DNA of 64,000 nucleotides from Pegoplata infirma (GCA_963921195.1 OY992537.1:98290736-98354735), one strand, 5' to 3'. Shown: positions 1 to 12,401, counted from the first letter of the stretch. Numbers and translations: made by a program. Notes: generated by a model from the sequence alone, not told the origin.

Positions 1-1080
1 TAATAAGATGGTAGAATTTAGTAAAAAATAGTACTTTGGTACTTTTTCTATCTCCAGAAATCAAGAACTATAAAAATTTTCAATTTTCAATGTAGCACCA
101 TTTAGCGAAAAAACAACATGCTGACGAAAGTACTTTTTATAAAGTTTTAATTCTAAGAAGTTAAAAAACTGTACTTTGGTACTTTTTTGATCTAATGAAA
201 GACTTTCATACAAACTTAATTTTTTGGAAGGTTGGATCCTCCATGGAAACTAAACACTATCAGCTGTATTCATAAGCAAAAGTTAGCAGTTGCTTATACA
301 TCGCAGACAACGAGCTGCTTACTAGAATGTGTTTTTTCCTTAGCAAAATGTTAGCATAGAGTTTATTCATAATGATTTTTAAAATCGTTTGACTAAGAAC
401 AACCCTGTTTTGGAAAATCAACTGCCTTTAGTTTCTTCACAACGCAGCAGCAAGCAGCAGATAGTAGGCAACAAAAATAAAAAGTGCTCTATTTAATTAT
501 AATTAGAAATAAATGCCGTATTTTGTATTTCATTATATGAAAATAGAAAATAGCATACACCAAGCTGCATATACAAAAAATACCCCTTTTAATTACAATT
601 ATAAGTAAATACAGCAATTTTTATTATTATTGCTGTCTTCTGCTTGCTGCTGCATTGTGAAAAACATTTAATTGTCGTGAGAGAACGTTACTCAATTGAG
701 AACATTAATTGAGAGAACTTTAGTCAAGAATTAACAACATTTTGTTTTCTTTTTAGCAAGGGTTTTTAAATTAGTTATGAATAAAACACTTGTTAAATTC
801 ATGCCAACTTTTCGTTTTGAATACGGCTGTATGAAAACAAATGTTAGAAATCTCTGATAATAAGAATAGTAAAAAATAGTACTTTGGTATTTTTTAAATT
901 TTCTAAAATGATGGGTCTTATAAACTTGAAATTTTAAATCTAGAATCTTTCAAAAAAAAAAACATTCTGAAATTTTTTTTGCATATTTTCATACTAAGGG
1001 TGTAAAAAGGGAAATTTGGTACTTGTTTAAACCTATTCGACTTAGATCCCAAAATCTGGAAATTTAACATGTAGAACGTT
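1..1080. mobile_element. Decayed Helitron-like interior (partial, runs off window)
   Basis: This stretch repeats the phrases gtactttggtacttttt and aaaaagtac seen inside the Helitron at 45690-48671, including short blocks of the form 'taaaaagggaaatttggtact' followed by 'gaaatttggaatgtag'-like text. No TC start or CTAG end is visible, so only an internal fragment is supported. It is interrupted by an inverted-repeat element at 261-829. No coding capacity is seen. Confidence 0.4.
261..829. mobile_element. Inverted-repeat element nested in Helitron-like DNA
   Basis: The left end CAGCTGTATTC and right end GAATACGGCTG are inverted copies. Further inside, agcaagcagcag (about 430-460) is mirrored by ctgcttgctgctg (about 640-655), and tagcaaaatg/ttattcataa are mirrored near 755-785. 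Flanks are ..CTAT at the left and TATG at the right, compatible with a short TA or TAT duplication. The length of 569 bp and the lack of any ORF indicate a non-autonomous DNA transposon. Confidence 0.55.
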
Positions 1081-1106
1081 CTTCTCATCCAAGAGATTTT
1101 TTACGG

Positions 1107-1320
1107 TAAAAGTACACTCAAAATAAATTCTCTGTCCAATCAGCAGAAAAATCTGCTGAAAATACACACATTTTGAGCCATATGAGAAATCTGCTGATTT
1201 TAGCAGACACGGTTTGCTGGAAATCAGTCATGAGTATCTAGGTGAAATTAGCAGAGAAATGCGTCAGCAGAAAAATGTGTCAGCAGAGAAATCTGCTAAG
1301 ACATTTTCTAGAAAATGTTT
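1107..1320. repeat. AGCAGAAAAATCTGCTGA-type repeat, copy 1
   Basis: It begins TACACTCAAAATAAATTCTCTG and then carries several copies of AGCAGAAAAATCTGCT, a short palindrome. A second copy lies at about 51504-51660. The CACTCAAA start is shared with the TA-flanked MITEs of this window, so this is probably a truncated member of that group. Confidence 0.5.
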
Positions 1321-1329
1321 GTTTTTAAA

Positions 1330-2080
1330 AAAATTGTTTCATTAAAAACTTTAATACATTTTTTTTTAATTTAAATTTAAAAAAATCTGTAAAATTAACA
1401 ATATAATCTACTGATTTTTTTTTTAGCTTTGTCAATTATTACTCTCAATCGTTTTAATTCTATAAGAAACAAAAACATATTTACACTTTGAAAAAAAAAA
1501 TACTTAAGAAAGTTTTCTTGAAAAAAGGATGACGGCAAACAATTTCTGTAAAATTACAAAATAATCTACTAAAAATATGTTCAAAAATATTTTTAAAAAT
1601 ATTGTTCTGATTGCATAAAAACAAAAAAAAAATTAACACTTTATAAAATAAACTTAGAAAACAGCTTAATTTAATCCGATTGGCCTTAAATTTGAAACAA
1701 AAAACCTTATGGTCTAGTAGAATGAAAATTTGTCCAAGGATTTAGGAACATCAAAAGTTGAAGAAAAAATGTCACTCTAATGTCAGGGTTATTTTTTTGC
1801 CGACTGGGCCATTATATGGTCAGTCTTGAAACAACTATAACTTTCTTACTTGTTTATTATTTGAAATTATTTGAAGTTGTATTTATTTTGCTTTTGCGTT
1901 TGTTTAATTGTATCGTACTTTAGGTCTAGAATTCCATTTCAAGTCTAGACGCTTGAAATGTTTATTTAATTTTTATTAGGTCTACGTGAGCAATTTAACC
2001 TTTTTGTATATTATTTTGTTTAAAGATGTAGTTTTGTAAATTAATTGCAATTTGTTATTTTTTTTTTTCTAAACTGCTTA
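1330..2080. other. AT-rich spacer with two transposon-end remnants
   Basis: Mostly A/T homopolymer DNA with no gene. Around 1752-1776 it contains gttgaagaaaaaatgtcactcta, matching the right end of the hAT-like element at 17859-21230. Immediately after, ttttttgccgactggg at 1794-1808 matches the right end of the TA MITE at 38451-38731. Both are single ends without partners, so they are fossils. Confidence 0.4.
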
Positions 2081-2094
2081 TTTGCGGTAGTAAT

Positions 2095-2637
2095 TGATAA
2101 CACAGTGCAACAACAAAAATGGAAATGGAATGAAACCAAAAGCAAATTGAAAGTTGACATTTTCCATAACAAAACTCGTAAGGTTTTTTTAGTTTAAAGC
2201 AAGATTTTTTTTAAAAAGCATTTGAAGTTGGAGAACTATTATTATAATTAACATATAGTTATAATAATAATTACTTTAAAACTGCATAAGAGGCGTATAC
2301 TTAATTTTGTTATTGCCTTTAAATAACAATCATACGCAACGGTGCACAGTGGTTTATTTTGAATAATTCGGCCATTCAGTGAGTACCTACTGGACCGATT
2401 GCAGCGAAAGTCATACCGGTTGTAGCTAACGTAATTCCGATCTTAAGTTTGGATGCTGGACCCCACATGTAAAATAAGGGTGCCACCAGAGGTCCCTAAA
2501 GTTGGACATATTTAGTATATAAAAACTTTAAATTGCTTTAAAATCACCAACTTCAAACGCGTTTATAAAAAAAATCTCGCACTAAACTAAAAATAACCTT
2601 GAGGGTCATTTCGAAAAGGTCGATTTTGTATCACTGT
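2095..2637. mobile_element. CACAGTG-ended element, copy 1
   Basis: The left end AACACAGTGCAACA and right end GTATCACTGTG are inverted. The flanks TAATTGATAA and TAATTGTTAA are near-identical and may be a diverged target duplication. About 500 bp of the interior, for example taccggttgtagctaacgtaatt and catacgcaacggtgcacagtg, recurs at 19271-19800. There is no ORF. This is probably a non-autonomous DNA transposon. Confidence 0.55.
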
Positions 2638-2639
2638 GT

Positions 2640-3330
2640 AATTGTTAAGCAAGATCAGTATTTTCTATATTCTAGAATTGGAGAATACAAAAAAAAAAAA
2701 AACAATATGATTTTCATTATTAAAACAAGATTTTTAATAAAATTTAGAAAAATTATTGAGATCATGATATAAATCGTGCCATGTTTGATCTGTTCAAACT
2801 CCTAATCTTTCAAAAAATTCAGTCTGTATTGAAAAATACAAATAAAAAATCTTTAAGTACAATGTATTTAAACTTAATATTTCTTAAATAATATTCTATT
2901 ATATAATTACAACAATTTCAAACTATACCGTACTTGAGTTTTCAAAAAAAATAAAATTACAATAATTCACTTTAATTTACGTACAATTACAAATGTCAAT
3001 CAAGAATTAAGTATTTTATTATTTTTGTATGTACTAATACATTGTTGGTACGAGAAAAGTCAAGAAAACGCATTAGAATTTTAATTTGATAGTCTTTTGC
3101 AGTTTTTATTTTTTCATTTTTATTTTTCAAAACTAAAGATAATTAACTTGAAAAAAAAAAAAAACTTAAACTTTGCGTGTACAAATGATCATGAAAAACA
3201 AAGAAAACTAAAATAATTTTAGAACAAACATTTTAAACAATTTGTAGCTGTCGGCATTAAGACAATAATTTTTTAAAATTTTTTATTGTTTTTAGAAAAC
3301 GAAATTCACTGTTTTTTAACATAATTAAAT
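2640..3330. other. AT-rich spacer, nothing recognised
   Basis: I see no repeat end, no conserved coding signal and no RNA gene here. The stretch is low-complexity A/T sequence. Confidence 0.5.
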
Positions 3331-3335
3331 TAAAC

Positions 3336-4070
3336 AAAAGAGATTGTTAAATTCGGCTGTGTCGAATCTTTTATACCGTCAAAACTTTAAAAAATTTACA
3401 AAGTCTCGCGGGAGACTTTGGAAAACATTTTCCGCCTAAATGTTGACAAACAGCACGTTTTAAGTGGAATATACCATATAAGATATATCACTAGCAAATG
3501 GCTCATATATTTCAGATTTGCAAAAAAAAAAACTTGTCAAATTACTAGAACAAGTCTCGTAATCCCATTTTACCAATATTTGACAGTTTTCCTTTTTTTT
3601 TAACAAACAAATTTGGATCGAAATTTAATTTTTTTTTTTTTGTAATTTTACAATTTTTTTTGTAATTTTACAAATTTTCAACAAACTTTTACAAAAAAAT
3701 CTAGTAAATTCACGAAAATTCCTCGTAATTTTAATTGCGCCAAAAAACTGTAAATTTACAATTTTATTGGTAAAAAGCTTGTAAAATTACTAAATTATTG
3801 GTAAAAAGCTTGTAAAATTACGAGGAATTCTCCTAAAACAGGAGGTAGCAAAAAATCTAGTAAAATTACGAAACCTCCTTGTAAAGTTTATTGTGTCAAA
3901 AAATTCGTAAATTTACAATTTTATTGGTAAAAACCTTGCAAAATTACAAAATTATTGGTAAAAAGCATGTAAAATTACAAGAAATTGTTGTCAAATATGA
4001 GGTAGCAAAAAAAAAGTTACAAACTTTTCTTTTCGTTTTACAAGTTTTTTTTAGTGTAGCAAAAAAATAG
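3336..4070 (+). repeat. Truncated mini-me-like end plus GTAAAATTAC repeats
   Basis: The stretch acaaaagagattgttaaattcgg with cggctgtgtcgaatctttt matches the ends at 14972 and 62740 (acaagtgagagtgttaaattcgg). It then runs into many copies of the short palindrome-like word GTAAAATTAC/GTAAATTTAC to about 4070. The opposite mini-me end is absent. No credible gene is present: the 61-codon frame starting at 3418 lies within this repeat DNA. Confidence 0.5.
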
Positions 4071-4436
4071 TTAATGCACTAACACTGCGGAACAAATTCA
4101 GGTTAGAAAAAGTTAGATCGATTCTGAGAGTGAGGGGTGAAAATAGAGGCTAAATTAGAAGACCCGTATCGCGGCGTTTGTTTAAGTTAGTTCGATTTTT
4201 TTTTTAATCGACCTTCGAACTTTGTAGTCAAATGCCGATTTTTAGCATATGGTTTTTTGACTATAACTCGTCGACTAATTGATATTTTTTCAATCTGTAA
4301 AAGCAAAGTTATTGCTAGCGACCTGTCCAACAATTACATATTTTTAAAACATTTATTTAGAAATTTTTTGTGGTGCTTATAAAGCAAAATGTTGGAAAAA
4401 ATCTTTTTTTTCATTATTTTTAAAAATATTTTTTTT

Positions 4437-5350
4437 TATACCCTCCACTCTTGTGATAGAGGGTATATATAAGTTTGTCATTCCGTTTGTAACACCTCGA
4501 AATATTGGTCTAGGACCCCATAAAGTATATATATATTCATGATCCTCGATCGATTTGAAGACGATCTAGCGATGTCCGTCCCACCGTCTGTCCGTCTGTC
4601 TGTTGAAAACACGCTAACTTTTAAAAGACTTTACGGAGGCTCCTGAAGTTTGGCATATATGTTGGGCATTTACCTGGTCAGGCTGGTATTGCAATCCAGT
4701 AAAATCGCGCCAGTGGTTCAAAAGTTATGAGCAAAAGACTGAATTTCCCTTGCCGAAATTCAGTCTTTTGCTCATAACTTTTGAACCACTGGACCGATTT
4801 CGCTGGATTGCAATACCAACCTGACCAGGTAAATACCCAACATATATGCCAAACTTCAGGAGCCTCCGTAAAGTCTTTCAAAAGTTAGCGTGTTTTCAAC
4901 AGACAGACAGACAGACAGACGGACAGACGGACGGACGTACGGATGTACGGACGGACGGACGGACGGACATCGCTAGATCGTCTTAAAATCGATCGAGGAT
5001 CATGAATATATATACTTTATGGGGTCCTAGACCAATATTTCGAGGTGTTACAAACTGAATGTCAAACTTATATATACCCTCTATCACTAGAGTGGAGGGT
5101 ATTAAAAAACACTCGAAAAAATTTTACACTCAAAAAAAAATTTTACACCCAAAAAAAATAGTAAATTATTTTTTTTTTTTTCAAAAATTACTAAAAAAAA
5201 TTTTTTTACACAAAATAAAATATTTCTAATCTAATTCTAATCAAAACTGTTATTTGTTTCACGTTAGAAAATTTACTATCACTTAAAATGGGCATTGTGG
5301 AGGGTATTCATAGATTCGGCCAAGTCGATTTTAACTTTTCTACTTGTTTT
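4437..5350. mobile_element. Mini-me-like element with head-to-head inverted duplication
   Basis: The left end is TATACCCTCCACTC with its hairpin partner GAGGGTATA, followed by the (TA)n core, a (GTCC/GTCT)n tract and the conserved segment to about 4744. From about 4757 to 5105 the same ~300-bp segment is repeated in reverse, ending again in ATACCCTCTATCACTAGAGTGGAGGGTAT. The normal far end (GGAGGGTATTCATAGATTCGG..CTACTTGTTTT) follows to 5350. The two arms form a near-perfect palindrome centred near 4750. It sits in T-rich DNA. Confidence 0.8.
4897..4973. repeat. (CAGA)n/(CGGA)n microsatellite in mini-me
   Basis: A run of cagacagacaga grading into cggacggacgga. This is the reverse complement of the (GTCY)n tract typical of the mini-me class; it is longer here than in the other copies of the window. 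Confidence 0.85.
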
Positions 5351-5370
5351 TAGTTTAAATATTAAACGTA

Positions 5371-6219
5371 CACTCAAAATAATTACTCTGTTAAATACTC
5401 TGTAAAATGACTGTAATCTCAATTCGACAGATATTTGACAAAGTTATCTGTCGAAATACAGATTTTAAGAAAATACTTTGTATTTTCTTGTGACCGATAA
5501 ACAAAATTTTATCTGTAATTTTACTTTTTACTTTGTAATCTCTATTTTACAGATAATAAACAGTTTTTTTTTGTTAAAATACGGATTTTAGAAAAATACT
5601 TTGTTTTTTCTCGTAATCAAAATACTAAATTTCATTTGTAATTTTACTTATTAAAATCGCTTCAAAAATTTTTTAAATATGACCGATAAACCCCTCTTTA
5701 AAAAGTGTCTTAAATTACAATAAAAACTGGTACATTTTACGAGGATGACGTGTAAAATTGGAGTTACTTGTGAAATCTCGTAACATTCACAAAAATAAAA
5801 AAGTAAATTTACAATTTGGACGCATTAAAACGGGCAAATTTAACAAAATTTTAATTTTAATTAATTTAATTTTTTTTTAATTTTAATTAATGTTTTTTAT
5901 GTAGAAAAGTTTTACTCATAAAATGGATTTAACTAAAACTTTGTAAATTTACAGAGTTTGTTTGTAAAATTTTGAACTCATAAAATGCATTTAACTAAAA
6001 CTTTGTAAATTTACAGAGTTTTTTTGGTAAAATAATTTTGGGATTTATCAATATTTTACAGATACATAATTCTATAAATTTATAGTTTTTTTTATCAAAA
6101 TCCTTTTACAGAGTTTTCTTCGTAAAATAACAAAAAATCTTGCTGGTTGGAAATTTGAGGTATTTTCTGCTGGCTTAGCAGAGTATCTCTGTAATTTAAC
6201 AGAGTGATTATTTTGAGTG
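5371..6219. mobile_element. TA-flanked MITE, CACTCAAAATAATTACTCTG ends
   Basis: The ends CACTCAAAATAATTACTCTG and its inverted partner AGAGTGATTATTTTGAGTG are flanked by TA on both sides (5369-5370 and 6220-6221). A TA duplication is characteristic of the Tc1/mariner superfamily. The interior is 849 bp of CTCTGTAAAATTAC-like motifs without ORF. A sister copy lies at 49804-51334. Confidence 0.75.
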
Positions 6220-6382
6220 TAGTTACTTTATAGTTAAAATCTCAAACATAGTTAATTTATAGCTATACTTTAAATCGTAGTAATTTTGCAGTTAAAATCC
6301 TCACCATTGTTCATTTATAGTTAAAATTTCTAACGTAATCATTTTATTATAAACCCATAAGCAAAATAGTAGCAGTATCATA
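6220..6382. repeat. Left outlier of the GTAGTTATTTT tandem array
   Basis: Units such as gtagtaattttgcagttaaaatcc and catagttaatttatagc match the main array at 8030-10960. The array therefore starts here and is interrupted by the MITE at 6383-6951 and a diverged spacer. Confidence 0.6.
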
Positions 6383-6951
6383 CACTCAAAAAATTATGTT
6401 AGTAAAATCAACTGAAAATGTCAGTTAAAATAACTACTTTGTAAGTTGTTTTGGGGTCAACTACTTTTTCAGTTAAATCAACTAACAATGTTAGTTATTT
6501 TAACTGACAAAAAACAACTGACTTATGTAGTAAAAACTACTTACATTTGTAGTTAAAACAGATAAAATGTAGTAAAAATAAAATAATCAATATATAATTT
6601 TTTTTTTCAATAAATTTTTCAGAAAAAAAATTGAAGACCAAATTTTTTCCAAGTTTTTTTTTTTAAAAAAAGTTGTGAAAAATAAAAAAAAAAATTATTT
6701 TTTTATTTTTTGGAAAAAAACTTTGAAAATTTTTCAGAGATAAATAAAATAAAATTAACTACTTTAAATAACTGTTACTACATCACAGTACTTTTTTGTT
6801 AGTTGTTCAAAAAAACGACTTAAAATAACTAACAGAAATAGTTGTTTGATATTTTTCATACAGAAACAACTGACTTTGTAGTTGAAAACAACTAACTACT
6901 GTAAAATATACAAATAACTAACATGTAGTAACTTACATAATTTTCTGAGTG
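6383..6951. mobile_element. TA-flanked MITE, CACTCAAAAAATTATGTTAG ends
   Basis: The terminal sequences CACTCAAAAAATTATGT and ACATAATTTTCTGAGTG are inverted, with TA on each side (6381-6382, 6952-6953). It is 569 bp long, with an interior of AACTGACAT/AACTAC motifs and no ORF. The first eight bases are shared with the element at 5371, indicating related elements using one type of transposase, probably Tc1/mariner-like. Confidence 0.75.
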
Positions 6952-6953
6952 TA

Positions 6954-8029
6954 GTGAAAAATATTTTGATTTTTTTTTTTGTAGACAGTTTAGTTATTTT
7001 TATCTGACAAGTTTTTGCAACACTGGATTTTTCTATAAAAGAACTACAGTCGCGAATTTAATCAAAAACTACATTCAATTTTTAAAAACTAACTGCGGCA
7101 TAAACTTTGAACTACTAATGCTCGTAATTTCAACAAGTAGGTAACTACGGGTGTAAAATACCTAATAGATATCTTAACCTAGCCGGTAAATTAACATTGA
7201 AAATTATAGTTACCTAAGAGTTAAGTTTACGAAATTTTACTTACACGGTAGATATCTATGCACTGATAGTTATCTGCTTGTTGAAATTACGGCTATAAAA
7301 GCAACAAAAAAGAAAAACTACAAACATTTATTGAATTATTTTCAAACTATAGCAATAAAAACAACTATATTTAAAATGGTGTTGTAGCCCGCACTAATAG
7401 TCATTATTATTTAGTTAATATTATTTAACGATTAGATTTTTTTTTTTTTAATTTTTCATTATAATTGATAGACAGTACCGAGTTGTTTAGAATACTTAAG
7501 TATGTTGGTAAACATATAAAACAATTATTTGAATTAATAAGAACAAAATACAACGAAACGTTTTAAAACTTAAAAAAAAATTTCACATTAGATAACTACG
7601 AGCACTTGAATTGTAAAATATTAAACAACTACTCGAAAGCACAAAAAATATGTATATTGATTAAAATCGACAGCTGTCTATTAGACTGACTACGTAGTAT
7701 TTTAAGAGTTTATCTGACAAACGAATGAATATAAAACAGATATTAAAGTTGGAAATTGTAAAGAATTAAAAAAAAAATTAACATAATTATATGTATTTAT
7801 ACCACAAGTACTCTTTTGAATGATATATTTTACAATATAATTATAATTAAAAATGACAAATTGCAAACATTTGCACAAAATATCTTGGAAAAACAAATTA
7901 TTATTTGTAATCAATTTAATTGAACATTTTTGAATAGCAATTTTTTTTAACAGTTTTAAATTTAAATTTTTAAAGAAATATTTTTACATTTATTAACGGA
8001 AATGTAGTTAGATTATAGTTTAAATCTTA
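6954..8029. other. AT-rich spacer between array blocks
   Basis: It contains scattered ggtaactac/gtagttacc words around 7130-7260 that form weak inverted repeats, but no clean element ends. The 70-codon frame on the minus strand near 7702-7914 has low-complexity Tyr/Phe/Asn-rich composition and I do not call it a gene. Confidence 0.45.
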
Positions 8030-10960
8030 AATGGTGTTAAGATTTCAACTATAACTATAATATATTTTATGGAAAATCATAATCATAGTTTTGCTGTAAC
8101 ATTATAAATGGAAGTAATTGTTTAGTCTCAATCGTAGTTATTTTATAGTTAAAATTGTAATATCAGTTATTTTATAGTCGGCATCCCAATTGTTGTCTTT
8201 TCGTAGTAATCCTTTCAATTGCTTGTTATTTTATAGTCAAAATCTCACAACCAGTCAGTTTATATCTAAAATCTAAATCGTAGTTATTTTGTAGTAAAAA
8301 TCGTAGTTATAAAATAAGTAATAAAAATGTAGAATAAATCTCGATCGTAGTTATTTGGTAGTTAAAATCTCAATAATTGTTATTTTTTTAGTAAAAATCT
8401 CAATCGTAGTTATTTTTTTATAGTCAAAATCTCAAACTCAGTTTATAGCTAAAATCTAAATCGTAGTTATTTTTTAGTAAAAATCCCAATTAATGTTATT
8501 TTGTATAATAAATGTCAATAGTAGTTAAGTATTTTGTATTTAAAATCTAAATAATTGTTATTTTTTCGTAGTAATCATTTTAATCGTAGTTATTTTGTAG
8601 TTAAAATCTCAATAATTGTTATTCTTTTCGTAGTAATGATTTAAAATCGTAGTTATTTTATAGTCAAAATCTCAAACCCAGTCAGTTTATAGCTAAAATC
8701 TAAATCGTAGTTATTTTGTAGTCAAAATCCTAATTAATGTTATTTTGTAAAATAAATCTCAATCATAGTCACTTTGTATTTAAAATCTGAGTAGTTGTTA
8801 TTTTTTCGTAGTAATCATTTCAATCGTAGTTATTTTGTAGTTAAAATATCAATAATTGTTATTTTTTCGTAGTAATCATTTCAATCATTTCAATCGTAGT
8901 TAGTCAAAATCTCAAACCCAGTTTATAAATAGCTAAAATCTAAATCGTAGTTATTTTGTAGTCAAAATCCCAATTAATGTTATTTTGTAGAATAAATCTC
9001 AATCGTAGTTATTTTGTAGTTAAAATCTAAATAATTTTTATTTTTCGTAGTAATCGTTTTAATCGTAGTTATTTTGTAGTCAAAATCCCAATTAATGTTA
9101 TTTTGAAGAACAAATCTCAATCGTAGTTATTTTATAGTCAAAATCTCAAACCCAGTTTATAGCTAAAATTTAAATCGTTGTTATTTTGTGGTCAAAATTC
9201 CAATTAATGTTATTTTGTAGAATAAATCTCAATCGTAGTTATTTTGTATTTAAAATCTCAATAATTGTTATTTTTTCGTAGTAATCATTTCAATCGTAGT
9301 TATAGTTTTATAGCTAAAATCTAAATCGTAGTTATTTTATAGTCAAAATCCCAATTAATGTTATTTTGTAGAATAAATCTCAATAGTAGTTATTTTGTAG
9401 TTAAAATTTCAATAATTATTATTTTATAATTAAAATCACAATCGTAGTCATTTTGCAGTAAAAATCTTAATTTTTTTCCAATTGTTGGTCCCCTTAAATG
9501 TAGCTAAAAATATTATTAAGATCTATTAGAACTTGTAGTTAATCATTTCAATTGTAGTTATTTTATAGTCTCAAACCCAGTCAGTTTATAGCTAAATTCT
9601 AAATTGTAATCATTTTGTAGTCAAAATCCCAATTAATGTAATTTTGTAGAATAAATCCCAATCATAGTTATTTTGTAGTTAAAATCTCAATAATTGATAT
9701 TTTTCGCAGTAATCATTTCAAGCGTAGTTATTTTGTAGTTATAATCTCAAAATTTGTTGTTATTTTTTTTTAGTCAAAATCTCAATCGCAGTCATTTTAC
9801 AGTCAAAATCTCAAACCCAGTTTATAGTTAAAATCTAAATCGTAGTTATTTTGTAGTCAAAAACCTAATTAATGTTATTTTGTAGAATAAATCTCAATCG
9901 TAGTTATTTTGTAGTTAAAATCTCAATAATTGTTATTTTTTCGTAGTAATCATTTCAATCGTAGTTATTTTATAGTCAAAAACTCAAACCCAGTCAGTTT
10001 ATAGCTAAAATCTAAATCGTAGTTATTTTATAGTCAAAATCCCAATTAATGTTATTTTGTAGAATAAATCTCAATAATAGTTATTTTGTAGTTAAAATCT
10101 CAATAATTGTTATTTTATAGTTAAAATCACAATCGTAGTCATTTTGCAGTAAAAATCTTAATTTTTTTCCAATTGTTGGTCCCCTTAAATGTAGCTAAAA
10201 ATATTATTAAGATCTATTAGAACTTGTAGTTAATCATTTCAATTGTAGTTATTTTATAGTCTCAAACCTAGTCAGTTTATAGCTAAATTCTAAATTGTAA
10301 TCATTTTGTAGTCAAAATCCCAATTAATGTAATTTTGTAGAATAAATCTCAATCATAGTTATTTTGTAGTTAAAATCTCAATAATTGATATTTTTCGCAG
10401 TAATCATTTCAAGCGTAGTTATTTTGTAGTTATAATCTCAAAATTTGTTGTTATTTTTTTTAGTCAAAATCTCAATCGCAGTCATTTTACAGTCAAAATC
10501 TCAAACCCAGTTTATAGCTAAAATCTAAATCGTAGTTATTTTGTAGTCAAAATCCCAATTAATGATATTTTGTAGTTTGAATCTCAATCGTAGTTATTTT
10601 GTAGTTAAAATCTCAATAATTGTTATTTTTTCGTAGTAATCATTTCAATCGTAGTTATTTTGTAGATAAAATCTCAATAATTGTTATTATTTTCGTAGTA
10701 ATCATTTCAACGTAGTAATTTTTTTATAGTCAAAATCTCAAACCCAGTTTATAGCTAAAATCTAAATCGTAGTTATTTTGTAGTCAAAATCCCAATTACA
10801 TTTATTTTGTAGACAAAATCTCAATTGTAGATATTTTGTAGTTAAAATCTCAATAATTGTTATTTTTTCGTAGTAAGTAATTATTTTTCTCGTAGATACT
10901 TTGTAGTTAAAATCTCAATAATTATTTTAAAGTAAAAATCTCAATCATAGTCATTTTACA
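8030..10960. repeat. Tandem array built on cgtagttattttgtagtcaaaatc
   Basis: Dozens of units follow the form TCGTAGTTATTTTGTAG + TCAAAATCCCAATTAATG + TTATTTTGTAGAATAAATC, with variants using CCCAGTCAGTTTATAGC and TTTTTTCGTAGTAATC. Unit length varies, so this is a satellite of several related sub-units rather than one monomer. A higher-order duplication with a shift near 691 bp is visible: tggtccccttaaatgtagc occurs near 9486 and near 10177 with matching flanks. No gene is present. Confidence 0.85.
9300..10680. repeat. Higher-order duplication (~691-bp shift) in the array
   Basis: Two successive blocks share the same order of sub-units, including the unique insert ccaattgttggtcccctt..aagatctattagaacttg, at 9477-9532 and 10168-10222. 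Differences are scattered single bases. This shows a recent segmental duplication by unequal exchange. Confidence 0.75.
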
Positions 10961-11421
10961 GTCAAAATCTCAATTTTGTTTCCAATTGTTGGTCACCTAA
11001 AATATTGCCAAAATGTTTTAAAGATCTGTGAAAACTCGTTAGGAATCTGTGAGAACTCTTTAGAAATTAGTCATCGTTTTTGGGATTTAGAATTTCTTTC
11101 TTAATATTTCCAATTTCTAGGTGGGCTATTGAAACCATTAACATGTTGATTTTTTAAAATTTATTTAAATTGTTCACTGCAAATTGAAAATGTTTAGATA
11201 GACAACATTTTAATTTCAATATATCATTCAATATCTCGTCAAATGTAGTCAATCAAAAATTTTACTACTTTCCATCAACACAAAAAATGTTTGAACAAAT
11301 AGTTCAGAATTTATAATCCAAATAAACTGAATAAAATTTAAGTATATTTTTGAAAAAAGAAACATATTGTTTATTTGTAAATGCTATTTTTTAAATGCTA
11401 ACAATATTTTTAGAAACATAT
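10961..11421. other. Spacer, right border of the array
   Basis: The array fades into single-copy-like A/T-rich sequence. Nothing else is recognised up to the TSD aaacatat at 11414-11421. Confidence 0.45.
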
Positions 11422-11659
11422 AGGGTTGCCAAATTTTTTTTTTAAAACAAAAGCGGGGATCGACAGGGGTCTTTGGGACAGCTTCCCTTCACGGTAAATT
11501 TTTACAAATGCATTAATTATGCATTTTAAACCAAAAGTTGTGATATCCACGCCCAAAAAGGGGGCGGGCTGTAAAAATGTTTAGTCGTCTGGATCCAAGT
11601 GCAGAACCTTTTCTAGCATAAAAATGTTTAATTTCTTTAACAAAAATACAAAAAAAAAC

Positions 11660-11710
11660 ATCCCAGCAAAACTTTGGTAATAGGTAGTGATAATATAACA
11701 CATTACCATA
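11660..11710 (-). repeat. Fragment of the CCCAGCAAAACTTTGG MITE
   Basis: The run from cccagcaaaactttggtaat to ataacacattacca matches, inverted, the right end of the element at 24633-25353. Only about 50 bp is present, so it is a solo end. Confidence 0.6.
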
Positions 11711-12233
11711 TATATATATTAGAGTTAATTTTGAAAAATAGATTTTAGGATATCATCACTTTTTAGAAGGTTTTTGTATCAATAAAAATAATGGCGTATT
11801 TTTTTGTTTTAAATTCCAACTCCTTCCCGTGCCTATAGGCGACTCAAATCGCGGATTTTGGGTCCCTTTTCACATACAACAAAAACGGCTGAATATATGT
11901 CAAATCTGACTTCACTTTTCGATTCTACAGGAAAACTTAGGCCCATAAGCTTTTTTTTAGTTTTTGGAATGCACCAGAATGCATGATTAGAGTGGTCCAA
12001 AAAAGTAATTTTTATAAAAAAAAAATTAAAATATTTTTTTTTGTTAATATACAATGAAAAAATACTTACATCTGAGAAAAATGGTCCAAAAATTTTAATT
12101 TTGTTGTTACCCGTTCAAAAGTTATTAAAGTTTAAAAATTTAATTTTTTAATGAATACAAAATAATTTATTAGTTTTGTTATTTCTATTTAACAACAATA
12201 ATTCTAATCAATTATATTCCTTTCAATAACAGA

Positions 12234-12386
12234 TAAAGCTAAACAATTTAAATTATCTTTATTTTTAACTAAACACGAGTTGTTCAGGCGCGAAATTTTA
12301 CCACCGAACAACTTGTTGGTAAAATTTCGCGCCTGAACAACTCGTGTTTAGTTAAAAATAAAGATAATTTAAATTGTTTAGCTTTA
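12234..12386. repeat. Perfect palindrome, 70-bp arms, 13-bp loop
   Basis: Arms 12234-12303 and 12317-12386 are exact inverted copies; they carry tgttcaggcgcgaaatttta and its complement. The loop is ccgaacaacttgt. The palindrome ends 15 bp before an assembly gap, so it could be either a real hairpin or an assembly fold-back. Confidence 0.9.
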
Positions 12387-12401
12387 TATGCTGTCGAAAG
12401 G

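Noticed and set aside
2095..2637. Confident hAT call for the CACAGTG element
   Set aside because: The flanks are similar over 10 bp but not identical, and the end is not shared by copy 2, so superfamily assignment is not supported.
4678..4881. Protein-like frame MKDFTEAPEVWH..CNPAKS shared by copies at 4678, 13686, 18059 and 39411
   Set aside because: It is the same repeat segment read in one frame. Different copies end at different places, carry changes typical of neutral decay, and the frame has no start or stop conserved outside the repeat.
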